From an uncultured Oscillospiraceae bacterium (GTDB lineage Bacteria > Bacillota > Clostridia > Oscillospirales > Oscillospiraceae): a stretch of 18,459 nt of DNA. Shown here piece by piece: positions 1 to 8,547 of the stretch (positions are counted from its first letter, which is position 1; each line of letters starts with the position of its first letter). The stretch covers positions 1-18,459 of the forward strand of contig CAJUQN010000054.1 in assembly GCA_910588625.1 (NCBI GenBank), written 5' to 3'. The position numbers and the translations under genes are program-made. The notes beneath the pieces were generated by a model. The model worked only from the letters and a program-made list of their open reading frames with translations, had not been told where the DNA came from and searched no databases.

Positions 1-56
1 TTTTTTATTGTTTTAAAAGTTGCCCTGTGTTGTTTCTTAAAAATATTTAATATTTG

Positions 57-64
57 TAGTTTTG
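57..64 (+). promoter_or_regulatory. Candidate Bacteroides-type promoter, -7 element (distal)
   Basis: TAGTTTTG matches the Bacteroidota -7 consensus TAnnTTTG. A three-of-four match to the -33 TTTG element (TTTC, 33-36) lies 20 bases upstream, which is the usual spacing. Transcription would start near position 71, giving a leader of about 100 bases before the first gene. The motif is short, so chance occurrence in this AT-rich stretch is possible. Confidence 0.45.
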
Positions 65-100
65 TGGTTATGGATTAGGTTATTGATGGTCAAAAAGGTT

Positions 101-108
101 TAAATTTG
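101..108 (+). promoter_or_regulatory. Candidate Bacteroides-type promoter, -7 element (proximal)
   Basis: TAAATTTG is an exact match to TAnnTTTG. No good -33 TTTG is seen at the expected 19-21 base distance; the nearest is ATTG at 82-85, which is too close. If used, it would start RNA near position 115 and leave a leader of about 57 bases. It is an alternative to, or a second promoter beside, the site at 57-64. Confidence 0.35.
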
Positions 109-171
109 TGCCACTTAGTCTGTTTTTGTTTCAAGACGATTAATAAAAAATAAGGAATAAATATAAATTGA

Positions 172-3100
172 ATGCGTATGAAAAACCGTATTACGACGAT
201 GAAGGCCTCGTTTTTTGGTGCGTTGTGCCTGCTTTCCAGCTGCGGTCTGACGTATTCCTGCTCTGATGACTACGACCTGGACGAGACTCTTCCAGGTTTT
301 TTGGGCGGGAGTATTTACGACGAGTTGAAGGCCCGTGACTTCAAGACGGTGGTCAAGTTGGTTGACGACCTTGAGTATTCTGACGTTCTGTCCCGTACAG
401 GCAGCAAGACGTTGTTTGTGGCGCCCGACAGCGCCTATGCCCGTTTTTTCGCCACGACGGACTGGGTTGACGCCTCTGGCTCTCCTGTCCGCAGCTACGA
501 GCAGCTGACCCTCTCTCAGAAGCGTATCCTTCTTTACAACGTTCTTCTGAACAATGCCGACGTTCTGGAGATGCTTCCCTATTCCGCCGGCGGTGGCAGC
601 CTGACGATGCGCCGCAACACCGCCGCGTCCTCTTTGGACAGTGTCAAGTATTGGCAGTGGAACGAGCTTCCCAACAACCTGAACGAGCCTTCTGAGGACG
701 ATGCCACCGGCGGTGACGTCCGTTTCTGGGACGCCTATACGAACCAGGGCCGCGGTGGCATTTACATGGCCCTTGATGCGACGGCCCCGATGATGCTGCA
801 TTTCATTGAGGACCAGATGAAGGAGAAGGACATCACTCATGACGATGTGAGCTTCATCCTTGGCCTTCGCGGCGACGACGCCTGGCTCAACGGCAGTGCT
901 GGCGGTAAGCGTACCTATATATATGACGCGCGCGTGATAGAGCAGGACGTGACCTGTCTGAACGGTTACTTCAATGTTCTGGACAAGGTTGTCGTGACTC
1001 CCTCCAACATGGCCGAGGTGATCCGTACGAACGGCTCTACGAACCTTTTCAGCCAGATGCTAGACCGTTTCAGCGCCCCTTATTACAATGCGAGCCTGAC
1101 AGAGCAGTACAAGGCGCTTTATGACATCGGCAATGACTCTGTCTTTGAGAAGCGCTACATCTCTTCCCGGTCTCACGGCGGTGCCATCAGCGAGCGTCCT
1201 GACCGTAAGGACCTTGGCAGTTTCCCGCTTCTTTCCTTCGACCCGGGCTGGAACGAGTACTCCGGCAGCAACTCCCTTCCCAAGGAGCAGGACATGGCGG
1301 CCATGTTCGTTCCCAGCGACGCGGCCATGGAGGAGTATTTCCTCAACGGCGGCGGCCGCGCTCTTATCGAGCGCTTTGCCAAGCAGACTCCGGTGACCCG
1401 CGAGAACCTGTCTTACAACCTTTATCAGATACCCCTTAATATCGTCCAGGCTCTGATCAACAACCTGATGAAGGACTCTTTCCTTGAGTCTGTTCCGAGC
1501 AAGTATCTGACGATCATGAATGACGCCCAGGACCAGATGTTCCCGGCCACCGATCCCAACTATTCTTCTCTTGAGCAGTACAAGGAGAGCTTTGAGCGGT
1601 GTCTTTTCGCCAACAACGGTGTCGTTTATGTGATGAACCGCGTGATGACCCCCGCCGACTACGCCTCAGTCATCGCTCCTGTGCTTTACAGCCGCGGTAC
1701 CCAGATTGTCAACGCTGTCCTTCGTGCGGATGACAACTTCATTCAGGAGAATTATAACAGCGCCCCTCTTCAGAAGTACTATTCGACTTATCTGAAGGCC
1801 ATGCAGTCTCATTTCTCCCTCTTTGTGCCTACTGACGAGAGTCTGGGTTTTTACGGTCTTGTAGACCCGATGTCCCTTGCCCGTAACGCCGCTTCCGCAA
1901 GCCAGTACAAGTATTGGCGCTTCACTTATGACAATTCCACGAACGCCGTTTTCCCCATCAAGTCCCAGGCCTACCGTTTCTACTATGACCGCGCTCCCAG
2001 CGACGGTGACCGTGCCCTGACAGGTGCCGCCAACGTTTCCAATCCCGGTGACAAGGGTTCTCTGAATTCCGGCGCCGGTTTGGTCAAGCGCCAGTTGCTG
2101 ACGGATATGGTTGACCATCACATCATCGTCCACGAGACCGGTAGCGGTGACCAGGAGGACATGCAGGGGCGCCGCCGCTATTATCTGTCCCGTAGCGGTG
2201 CTCCCGTCTACCTGCGCGAGCGCGGAGATGCCAATGCTGGTTTCGCCGGTATGGTGGTTGACGGCGGTTTCCAGCTTCAGATGCGTGGCGATGCCGGTAA
2301 GTACCCTGACAACCAGCCGGTCTGCACGGTTACGGAGAGCTATAACCAGACAGCCGAGCTGAACGGTTACGGTAACGGTTTCACTTTCCTCCTTGACCGT
2401 CCTATGCAGGCTACTACGAAGTCCGTTTATAATATCCTGTCCAATGACCAGGATCACTATGGCGAGTTCTACAAGCTTTGCGAGACAAACTTCTCCGAGG
2501 ACGACCTTCGTCTGGTCGGTCTGATCGGTGAAGACGTGACCTCCCGCGAGGAGATAGCAAACGAGGTTAACAAATACCGTATTTTCACGAACGAGGGTGT
2601 CAATCCCACCCAGGGTGAATCTCTGGTCCGTTTCTTCAACAATTACCGTTATACCATCTATGCCCCGACCAACGATGCGGTCCTTGCCGCTTTTGACAAA
2701 GGTCTTAAGAGCCAGGAGGATATTACCGGTTTCATCGCGGAGAATCTGGACGAGGAGAGTGGTACCCTTCCTGAGGCGGCCCAGGCCCAGGCCCGTGCCA
2801 TGATTACGATGCTGGTCAACTTCGTGAAGTATCATTTCCAGGACCAGTCCTTCTTTGTTGATGATATCGACAACGGCGGCGGTGTGGACTACCAGACTTC
2901 CTGTATAGACAATGAGGACAATGTTTACCTTTCCATCAACATGAGGCAGGAACCGGGCAGTATTACCCTGACCGACCGTGCTGGCCGTACCGTTTCCGTT
3001 CAGGCCCCCTATAACGTGCTTGCCCGCGACGCCAACTTCAACGCTCCCGTCCAGGGTGTTGCCACGGCCATCAACAGTTCCTCCTATGTCTCCATTCATC

Positions 3101-3213
3101 AGATAGAGGATGTCCTCAACTTCACGTCTCTGGAGAACGGCCGTTATGACAGCGCGTGGTCGACTCCTTCGGCCGCTCTCAAATTCGTGACGAAGTACAG
3201 AATCAGAAAATAA
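172..3213 (+). CDS. Surface lipoprotein with four fasciclin (FAS1) domains
   Basis: This is a 1013-residue secreted protein and the first gene of the operon. The signal peptide carries two possible lipobox cysteines, Cys24 (LSSC) and Cys30 (TYSC). Cys30 is followed by SDDYD, an acidic run like the Bacteroidota surface-export signal, so I favour it although LSSC fits the classic lipobox better. Four FAS1 domains can be traced by their paired motifs. Domain 1 spans about 52-277 (H1 KTLFVAPDSAYARF near 79, H2 NGYFNVLDKVVVTP near 264). Domain 2 spans about 281-497 (FVPSDAAMEEYF; NGVVYVMNRVMTP). Domain 3 spans about 512-752 (LFVPTDESLGFY near 549; H2 near 731). Domain 4 spans about 755-985 (YTIYAPTNDAVLAAF near 827). 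FAS1 domains typically mediate extracellular adhesion or ligand binding; the ligand here is unknown. ATGs at 178 and 199 are alternative starts, and no well-spaced ribosome binding site decides between them. SusC 1 follows after 11 bases. Confidence 0.88.
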   Translation: MRMKNRITTMKASFFGALCLLSSCGLTYSCSDDYDLDETLPGFLGGSIYDELKARDFKTVVKLVDDLEYSDVLSRTGSKTLFVAPDSAYARFFATTDWVDASGSPVRSYEQLTLSQKRILLYNVLLNNADVLEMLPYSAGGGSLTMRRNTAASSLDSVKYWQWNELPNNLNEPSEDDATGGDVRFWDAYTNQGRGGIYMALDATAPMMLHFIEDQMKEKDITHDDVSFILGLRGDDAWLNGSAGGKRTYIYDARVIEQDVTCLNGYFNVLDKVVVTPSNMAEVIRTNGSTNLFSQMLDRFSAPYYNASLTEQYKALYDIGNDSVFEKRYISSRSHGGAISERPDRKDLGSFPLLSFDPGWNEYSGSNSLPKEQDMAAMFVPSDAAMEEYFLNGGGRALIERFAKQTPVTRENLSYNLYQIPLNIVQALINNLMKDSFLESVPSKYLTIMNDAQDQMFPATDPNYSSLEQYKESFERCLFANNGVVYVMNRVMTPADYASVIAPVLYSRGTQIVNAVLRADDNFIQENYNSAPLQKYYSTYLKAMQSHFSLFVPTDESLGFYGLVDPMSLARNAASASQYKYWRFTYDNSTNAVFPIKSQAYRFYYDRAPSDGDRALTGAANVSNPGDKGSLNSGAGLVKRQLLTDMVDHHIIVHETGSGDQEDMQGRRRYYLSRSGAPVYLRERGDANAGFAGMVVDGGFQLQMRGDAGKYPDNQPVCTVTESYNQTAELNGYGNGFTFLLDRPMQATTKSVYNILSNDQDHYGEFYKLCETNFSEDDLRLVGLIGEDVTSREEIANEVNKYRIFTNEGVNPTQGESLVRFFNNYRYTIYAPTNDAVLAAFDKGLKSQEDITGFIAENLDEESGTLPEAAQAQARAMITMLVNFVKYHFQDQSFFVDDIDNGGGVDYQTSCIDNEDNVYLSINMRQEPGSITLTDRAGRTVSVQAPYNVLARDANFNAPVQGVATAINSSSYVSIHQIEDVLNFTSLENGRYDSAWSTPSAALKFVTKYRIRK

Positions 3214-3224
3214 ATCATAATATC

Positions 3225-6200
3225 ATGAACCGCATAAAATATTTATTGACACTAGCCTTGTGTTTCTGTTGCTCCGTCGCTTTTGCTCAGAAACGCATTA
3301 CGGGCCATGTCTGGAGTTCTTCGGACAACGGTCCCGTGGTGATGGCCAATGTTGCTGAGATCGACAAGTCCAACCGTGCTATATCCGCCACGCAGACCGA
3401 TGCCAACGGTAACTTCTCCCTTGCCATCAAGAATCCCAACAACACGCTTCAGATTTCCTATATCGGCTATAAGACCGAGCGCATCTCTCCGATCGGCAGC
3501 CGTACGAACTTCCGTGTGGAACTCCACGACAAGAACACGATAGCCGGAGCGGAGGTCGTTGTTACGCGCAAGACCCAGTCCAATGGCCTTGTTATTCCCG
3601 AGCGTGAGATCTCCGTGGCCAAGCAGACCCTGAACATGGACCAGATGGAAGGTCTTTCCTTCGAGACCGCCGGCGAGGCCCTTCAGGGACAGATTGCCGG
3701 TCTTGACATTGTAGCCAATTCCGGAAACCTGGGTGCCGGTACGAGCATGCGCCTCCGTGGTGTGACCTCCATCAACGGTAATCAGGAGCCCCTTATCGTG
3801 GTCAACGGCCAGATACTGGAGGACTACGATTCGGAGGATTTCGACGCCAATGACATGAATGAGGAAAAGTTCGCCACCCTTCTTCAGGTTAATCCCGAGG
3901 ACATCCAGACGATCAACGTGTTGAAGGATGCCGCCGCCACCGCCATCTGGGGTGCCCGCGGCTCTAACGGTGTCATCGAGATTACGACCCGCCGTGGTGC
4001 CCGCGGCAAGACCCGCGTCAATTTCAGCTACCGCTTTTCCGGCGCCTGGCAGCCCGAAGGCATGAACATGCTCAACGGTGACCAGTACAAGATGATGCTC
4101 CAGCAGGCTTACCACAATCCCAATCCCCAGGCTGGCAATCCCGCCGACGCCATAGTGGAGTTGCAGGACCTTCCCACTTATACGGCTTACCGCTATAATT
4201 ATAATAAGAACACGGACTGGATAGACGAGGTGACCCAGTTTGGCCAGACGCACAACTATGGTATCGCCATCTCTGGCGGTGGCGACAAGGCCACGTTCCG
4301 CGTATCGGGAAGCTATGACCATGAGACCGGTACCGTCATCAAGCAGACTCTTGACCGCTTTTCTTCCCGTCTGGCCCTTGACTATTATGTGTCCGACCGT
4401 ATCAAGTTCTCCTCTGATTTCTCTCTGACCTATACCAAGCAGAACAAGAACATCGATGACGGTCTGATGGGTCGCGCTTATCAGGCCATGCCCAATATGG
4501 CCGTTACCCGATGGGAGTATGACCGCCAGAACGGGCGTTATTTCGATACCGGTGACTATTATCAGATGCCTCAGGCCGCCGCAGCTGCCGGCATGGTAAG
4601 CAATAACAGCAACAAGTCTTCCTATTATCTGAGCGACATGGTCTCCAACGGCAATCCGGTGGCCATAGCCAATCTTTCCTGGCGCCGCTGGTCCACCTAC
4701 ACCATCACTCCCCAGTTCAAGCTGGAGTATAAGCTGCTTGGCAAGGACGATGACGAGACCCATCTTGACTATACCGGTGAGGTCTATATGAACGCCTATA
4801 CCGAGACGAAGAATTCCTACCGTCCTTCTTCCTTGAGTCCCGGTTCCTGGTCCGACGGTATCAACACCACTTCCAATGACGAGTTCAAGAGCCTGGCTTT
4901 CAATACCCGTCATCAGTTGGTGTTCAAGCCCTATTTTGTTAACCCGGACCACTCCCTGCAGGTTCTGGCTCGCTTAGAGGTGGGTTCCCAGAACTCCACC
5001 CGGCAGTCCTTGTCTTCCTCGGGTATCGGCGGCGGCATTACGGACCCGACAGTGCCCGGCTATCTTACCGGTGCCTCCACTTCGACCGGTAAGGGACATA
5101 CCATGAGCGGTATCGGTTCCTTCCACTATTCTTTCGGTTCCAAGTATTCGTTAGACTTCACTTTGCGCGCCGACGGCAGCACCAAGTTCGGTTCCGGCAA
5201 CAAGTGGGGTTTCTTCCCCGGTGTGTCCGGACGCTGGAATATCAGCGACGAAGCCTTCTTCAAGCCTTTGAAGAAAGTGGTGAGCATGCTCGCCTTCCGT
5301 CCGGGCTGGGGTGTTACCGGTAACTGCAGTTTTGGAGAAGGCCTGATTTACAACCAGTATTCCGCTTTTGACTCCTATAACGGGGTAGCGGCCATCCGTC
5401 CTTCCAACCTCCGTCTTACGCAGATCCAGTGGGAGAAGACCAAATCCTGGAACATGGGTTTCAACCTTCACCTTTTCGAGGATCTGCTCCAGTTCGACCT
5501 GAATGTCTATAAGAAGAAGACGACAGACCTTCTTAATTATAACGTGCGCATACCTTCCACGACCGGTTTCTCCACGCTTTCCGCCGCTAACGTCGGTTCC
5601 ATGGAGAATGAGGGTTGGGAACTTTACATCAATACCGGCAAGCTTTTCGAGGTCGGCAAGTTCTCCACGGTTCTCCGCTTCAATATCGCCCAGAACATCA
5701 ACACCATCACTTCCATGGATGCTTCCGTCCTTGCGAGCAACAATAAGGACTTTGATTATGCCAATGGCAACGAGAGTGTGATGCAGCGTGTCCAGATCGG
5801 CCATGCGCTCGGCGGCATTTACGGTTTCCGCTATAAGGGTGTTTATGCCTATGACTACAAGCATAACGGCTACTTCCTTAACCAGAGCGACAATGAGTAC
5901 TATCTTCCCGAGCCCGATGCCAACGGCAATATGTACAATACAGCCAAGGCAACCGGCAAGACCGCTCCGATTGTGCGCGACGCCCAGGGTAACGTTGTTT
6001 ATGACAAGAACGGCAATCCTCTCCAGATGGTTTACAACTACGGTGGTGTGAACTATAAGTTTGAGGGTGGTGACGTTATTTATGAGGACATCAACCATGA
6101 CGGTCAGATAGACGAGCTTGACATCGTCTACCTCGGCGGTTCCAACCCCAAGGTGAACGGCGGTTTCGGTGTTGATTTCAATTTCGGCCAGTGGACTTTG

Positions 6201-6650
6201 AAGACCAACTTCAATTTCCGTATCGGCAACAAGATCATCAACCTTGCCCGTATGTATGCCGAAGACATGCGTACCAACAAGAACCAGAGCGCCGCTGTCA
6301 ACCACCGTTGGAGAACCAACGGCCAGGTGACTGAAATTCCCCGTGCCATGAGTACTAAGGTTGCCAACGGCAATACTTATAATGCCCTGATCAGCGACCG
6401 TTATGTCGAACCCGGTGATTATCTCCGCTTCCAGTACTTCCAGATAGGCTATAATTTCAAGGCCGACAAACTTAAGAAGTATGGTCTCAGTTCTCTGCGT
6501 CTCGCCGCTTCCGGCAACAACCTTATTTTCTGGTCTAAGTACAAAGGCGTGGATCCCGACCACAGTTCCTCCGGTTTCTCCCCCTGTACCGACAGTTCGC
6601 AAACTCCGCGTTCCCGTTCGTTCACAGTTAGTTTGAATGTGGGATTCTAA
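3225..6650 (+). CDS. SusC/RagA-family TonB-dependent outer-membrane transporter 1
   Basis: The protein has 1141 residues, a normal length for SusC-like porters, which import oligomers through the outer membrane using TonB energy. The start at 3225 is chosen because it gives a clean signal peptide ending AFA|QK near residue 21; a longer in-frame start at 3156 would overlap the preceding gene and bury the signal. The order is: carboxypeptidase-regulatory-like beta domain (about 24-105), plug (about 118-260) with ALQGQIAGLDI, the canonical SMRLRGVTSINGN near 174, PLIVVNGQ, and IWGARGSNGVIEITTRRG, then a 22-strand-type barrel ending in SRSFTVSLNVGF. An Asp-rich loop DINHDGQIDELDIV near 955 is a common SusC feature. 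There is no STN domain before the beta domain, so signalling to a FecR-type anti-sigma factor through this porter is unlikely. SusD 1 starts 13 bases downstream and should be its lid. The substrate is unknown. Confidence 0.95.
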   Translation: MNRIKYLLTLALCFCCSVAFAQKRITGHVWSSSDNGPVVMANVAEIDKSNRAISATQTDANGNFSLAIKNPNNTLQISYIGYKTERISPIGSRTNFRVELHDKNTIAGAEVVVTRKTQSNGLVIPEREISVAKQTLNMDQMEGLSFETAGEALQGQIAGLDIVANSGNLGAGTSMRLRGVTSINGNQEPLIVVNGQILEDYDSEDFDANDMNEEKFATLLQVNPEDIQTINVLKDAAATAIWGARGSNGVIEITTRRGARGKTRVNFSYRFSGAWQPEGMNMLNGDQYKMMLQQAYHNPNPQAGNPADAIVELQDLPTYTAYRYNYNKNTDWIDEVTQFGQTHNYGIAISGGGDKATFRVSGSYDHETGTVIKQTLDRFSSRLALDYYVSDRIKFSSDFSLTYTKQNKNIDDGLMGRAYQAMPNMAVTRWEYDRQNGRYFDTGDYYQMPQAAAAAGMVSNNSNKSSYYLSDMVSNGNPVAIANLSWRRWSTYTITPQFKLEYKLLGKDDDETHLDYTGEVYMNAYTETKNSYRPSSLSPGSWSDGINTTSNDEFKSLAFNTRHQLVFKPYFVNPDHSLQVLARLEVGSQNSTRQSLSSSGIGGGITDPTVPGYLTGASTSTGKGHTMSGIGSFHYSFGSKYSLDFTLRADGSTKFGSGNKWGFFPGVSGRWNISDEAFFKPLKKVVSMLAFRPGWGVTGNCSFGEGLIYNQYSAFDSYNGVAAIRPSNLRLTQIQWEKTKSWNMGFNLHLFEDLLQFDLNVYKKKTTDLLNYNVRIPSTTGFSTLSAANVGSMENEGWELYINTGKLFEVGKFSTVLRFNIAQNINTITSMDASVLASNNKDFDYANGNESVMQRVQIGHALGGIYGFRYKGVYAYDYKHNGYFLNQSDNEYYLPEPDANGNMYNTAKATGKTAPIVRDAQGNVVYDKNGNPLQMVYNYGGVNYKFEGGDVIYEDINHDGQIDELDIVYLGGSNPKVNGGFGVDFNFGQWTLKTNFNFRIGNKIINLARMYAEDMRTNKNQSAAVNHRWRTNGQVTEIPRAMSTKVANGNTYNALISDRYVEPGDYLRFQYFQIGYNFKADKLKKYGLSSLRLAASGNNLIFWSKYKGVDPDHSSSGFSPCTDSSQTPRSRSFTVSLNVGF

Positions 6651-6663
6651 TATCATCGAAGCA

Positions 6664-8535
6664 ATGAAAACGACAAAATACCTAAATACAATGCTGGCAG
6701 CCGCAGGCTTTTGCGTGAGTCTGGGCCTGGCCTCTTGCGAAGATTATCTGACGGTATTGCCTACCGACAAGATTACGGAGCAGGATTTTTGGAAAGACAA
6801 GAACGACCTTAATAATGTCCGCGCCTCTGCCTATCGCCAGTTTGCGACCCAGGCTGTGACCGACCGTATTGTACAGTGGGGCGAGCTCCGCAGCGACAAT
6901 CTTACGCTCAACGACATGTCCCGCACCAATATCCAGAATCTCCAGCAGGGCATCCTGATGCCGACCGAAGGCATGTTCGACTGGTCCGCTTTCTATACAG
7001 GCATCAACTACTGTAACTTGGTACTGGAGAAAGGCGATATAATGACCGAGCCCGGTAAGGAGGTCGATCCGAGTTTCCGCCGCAATGACTGGAATACGAT
7101 CAAGGCGGAAATGACGGTTCTTCGCGCTCTTTATTATTTCTATCTGGTGCGCGCTTACCGTGATGTCCCCTTCGAGCAGGAAAGCATCAATACCGATGAG
7201 CAGGCCCGTAACCGCCACCTTCCGGCCACGTTGGGTGTCAATCTTCTGGGCACCCTGATAGGTCAGATCGAAGACCTGAATGCCCAGAGCATATTCCCTG
7301 CAGTGGATTATGGTAATACCCAGGACAACTGCGGGCGCATAACAAAGCGTACGATGTATGCCATTTTGGCGGATATGAACTTGTGGCGCGGCTGTATGCT
7401 TCTGAAATCCGAGGAAAAAGGAGATATTGTTCTTGGTGAGGAGGGCGACACGCTGTCATCCGCCGAATGTAATGCCTTGAGCAACGCCTGCTTCCAGAAG
7501 ACAATGGATTATTCCCGCATTGTGCTGGATGAGTTCCAGGCCGATTATGACGAATTCCTGGAGAAGAATCCCAATTCCTCCATGTCCCAGAATAAGGACA
7601 AGCGTTATCCCTATCTGAACCGTTTCTTGTTTTCGGGTGACCGTAATGTCAGCGATGTGGTTTATTCCAGCATTTGGGGGACAGGTTATTCTGACGAATG
7701 TATATTCCAGTTGAACTATAACGGCGTTGATCTTGTGAACGGTACGCCGGGAACTTTCTACAGTTATGTGGAGAATAATAACCTGAAGACGGGTCAGATG
7801 GTCGGTTCCAGTTTCCTGATGGCTCCTTCCGAGAATGATGCGGATCCCGCCACCGGTTTCGGCCGTGCGGATATCCGTCTTCCCGAGACCTTTAATTGGT
7901 CTCGTATCAGCTCCAATCCTCCGGTATTCCATAAAGGGTTGGCTTCCAGTATCGTGATTGATGATATGAAGGAAATGTCCGAAGGCTGTTCGGCTTCCTG
8001 GCGTTCCCAGAAGTCAATGCCGTGGCCCCTTTACCGTTTGTCAGACATCATGCTGATCCGTGCCGAAGCCATCGCTCGTCTCAATCCTAATGCAGCAGCT
8101 GCTGCCGGCAATGTTGTCAATGAGGGCTTCCTTCTGGTCAACACCTTGTTTGAGCGTAATAACCCCAAGTTGACGGGTACCGGCGGTGGTGACGAGGATT
8201 ATGTGAGCACCCGTCTGGATGACAATTACGCTTACAACGGCACCGCCAAGAAAGGTTCGGATCTTCTGAAGCTTGTTTACCAGGAACGTCAGCGTGAGTT
8301 TATCGGTGAGGGCAAGCGCTGGTTCGACATCGTCCGTCAGGTGGAAGCCAGCAACGACACCAAGTCAACCCTTTCGGATTTCATTTCTCTTTCCACCTCT
8401 GTCCGTAACCGTCTCCGTCTGCTTTATGCGATGTACCTGCCCATTTATAATGAGGAAATGAAGGTCAACGGTGTTGGCAATGGCGGCAAACTGATTCAAA
8501 ATCCGGTATGGGACCGTTATACCCCGAATAAATAA
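6664..8535 (+). CDS. SusD/RagB-family surface lipoprotein 1
   Basis: This is a 623-residue SusD-like lipoprotein, the probable extracellular lid and substrate-binding partner of SusC 1. The start at 6664 gives a short lipoprotein signal with lipobox LASC (Cys25); an in-frame start at 6637 would overlap the SusC stop and add a useless extension. The mature N-terminus, CEDYLTVLPTDKITEQDFW, is classic for the family. The TPR-like helical region is marked by EMTVLRALYYFYLVRAYRDV near 149. The C-terminal half has YRLSDIMLIRAEAIARLN near 457 and the signature ERQREFIGEGKRWFDIVRQ near 540. The two N-terminal acidic residues after Cys25 fit surface export. The length is slightly above the usual 500-600 residues. 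No nutrient specificity can be read from the sequence. Confidence 0.94.
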   Translation: MKTTKYLNTMLAAAGFCVSLGLASCEDYLTVLPTDKITEQDFWKDKNDLNNVRASAYRQFATQAVTDRIVQWGELRSDNLTLNDMSRTNIQNLQQGILMPTEGMFDWSAFYTGINYCNLVLEKGDIMTEPGKEVDPSFRRNDWNTIKAEMTVLRALYYFYLVRAYRDVPFEQESINTDEQARNRHLPATLGVNLLGTLIGQIEDLNAQSIFPAVDYGNTQDNCGRITKRTMYAILADMNLWRGCMLLKSEEKGDIVLGEEGDTLSSAECNALSNACFQKTMDYSRIVLDEFQADYDEFLEKNPNSSMSQNKDKRYPYLNRFLFSGDRNVSDVVYSSIWGTGYSDECIFQLNYNGVDLVNGTPGTFYSYVENNNLKTGQMVGSSFLMAPSENDADPATGFGRADIRLPETFNWSRISSNPPVFHKGLASSIVIDDMKEMSEGCSASWRSQKSMPWPLYRLSDIMLIRAEAIARLNPNAAAAAGNVVNEGFLLVNTLFERNNPKLTGTGGGDEDYVSTRLDDNYAYNGTAKKGSDLLKLVYQERQREFIGEGKRWFDIVRQVEASNDTKSTLSDFISLSTSVRNRLRLLYAMYLPIYNEEMKVNGVGNGGKLIQNPVWDRYTPNK

Positions 8536-8547
8536 AAGTCTTCAGTC

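Noticed and set aside
1..14. T-run at the very start that could be the tail of an upstream gene's terminator
   Set aside because: The hairpin that would precede it lies outside the window, so it cannot be supported.
115..840. - strand open frame of 241 codons that reaches into the leader
   Set aside because: Most of it is antisense to the first FAS1 gene, and its translation shows no known motif.
1666..6656. Several - strand open frames of 470-570 codons opposite the first FAS1 gene and SusC 1
   Set aside because: They lack signal peptides and recognisable domains, overlap well-supported genes completely, and have the composition expected of antisense frames.
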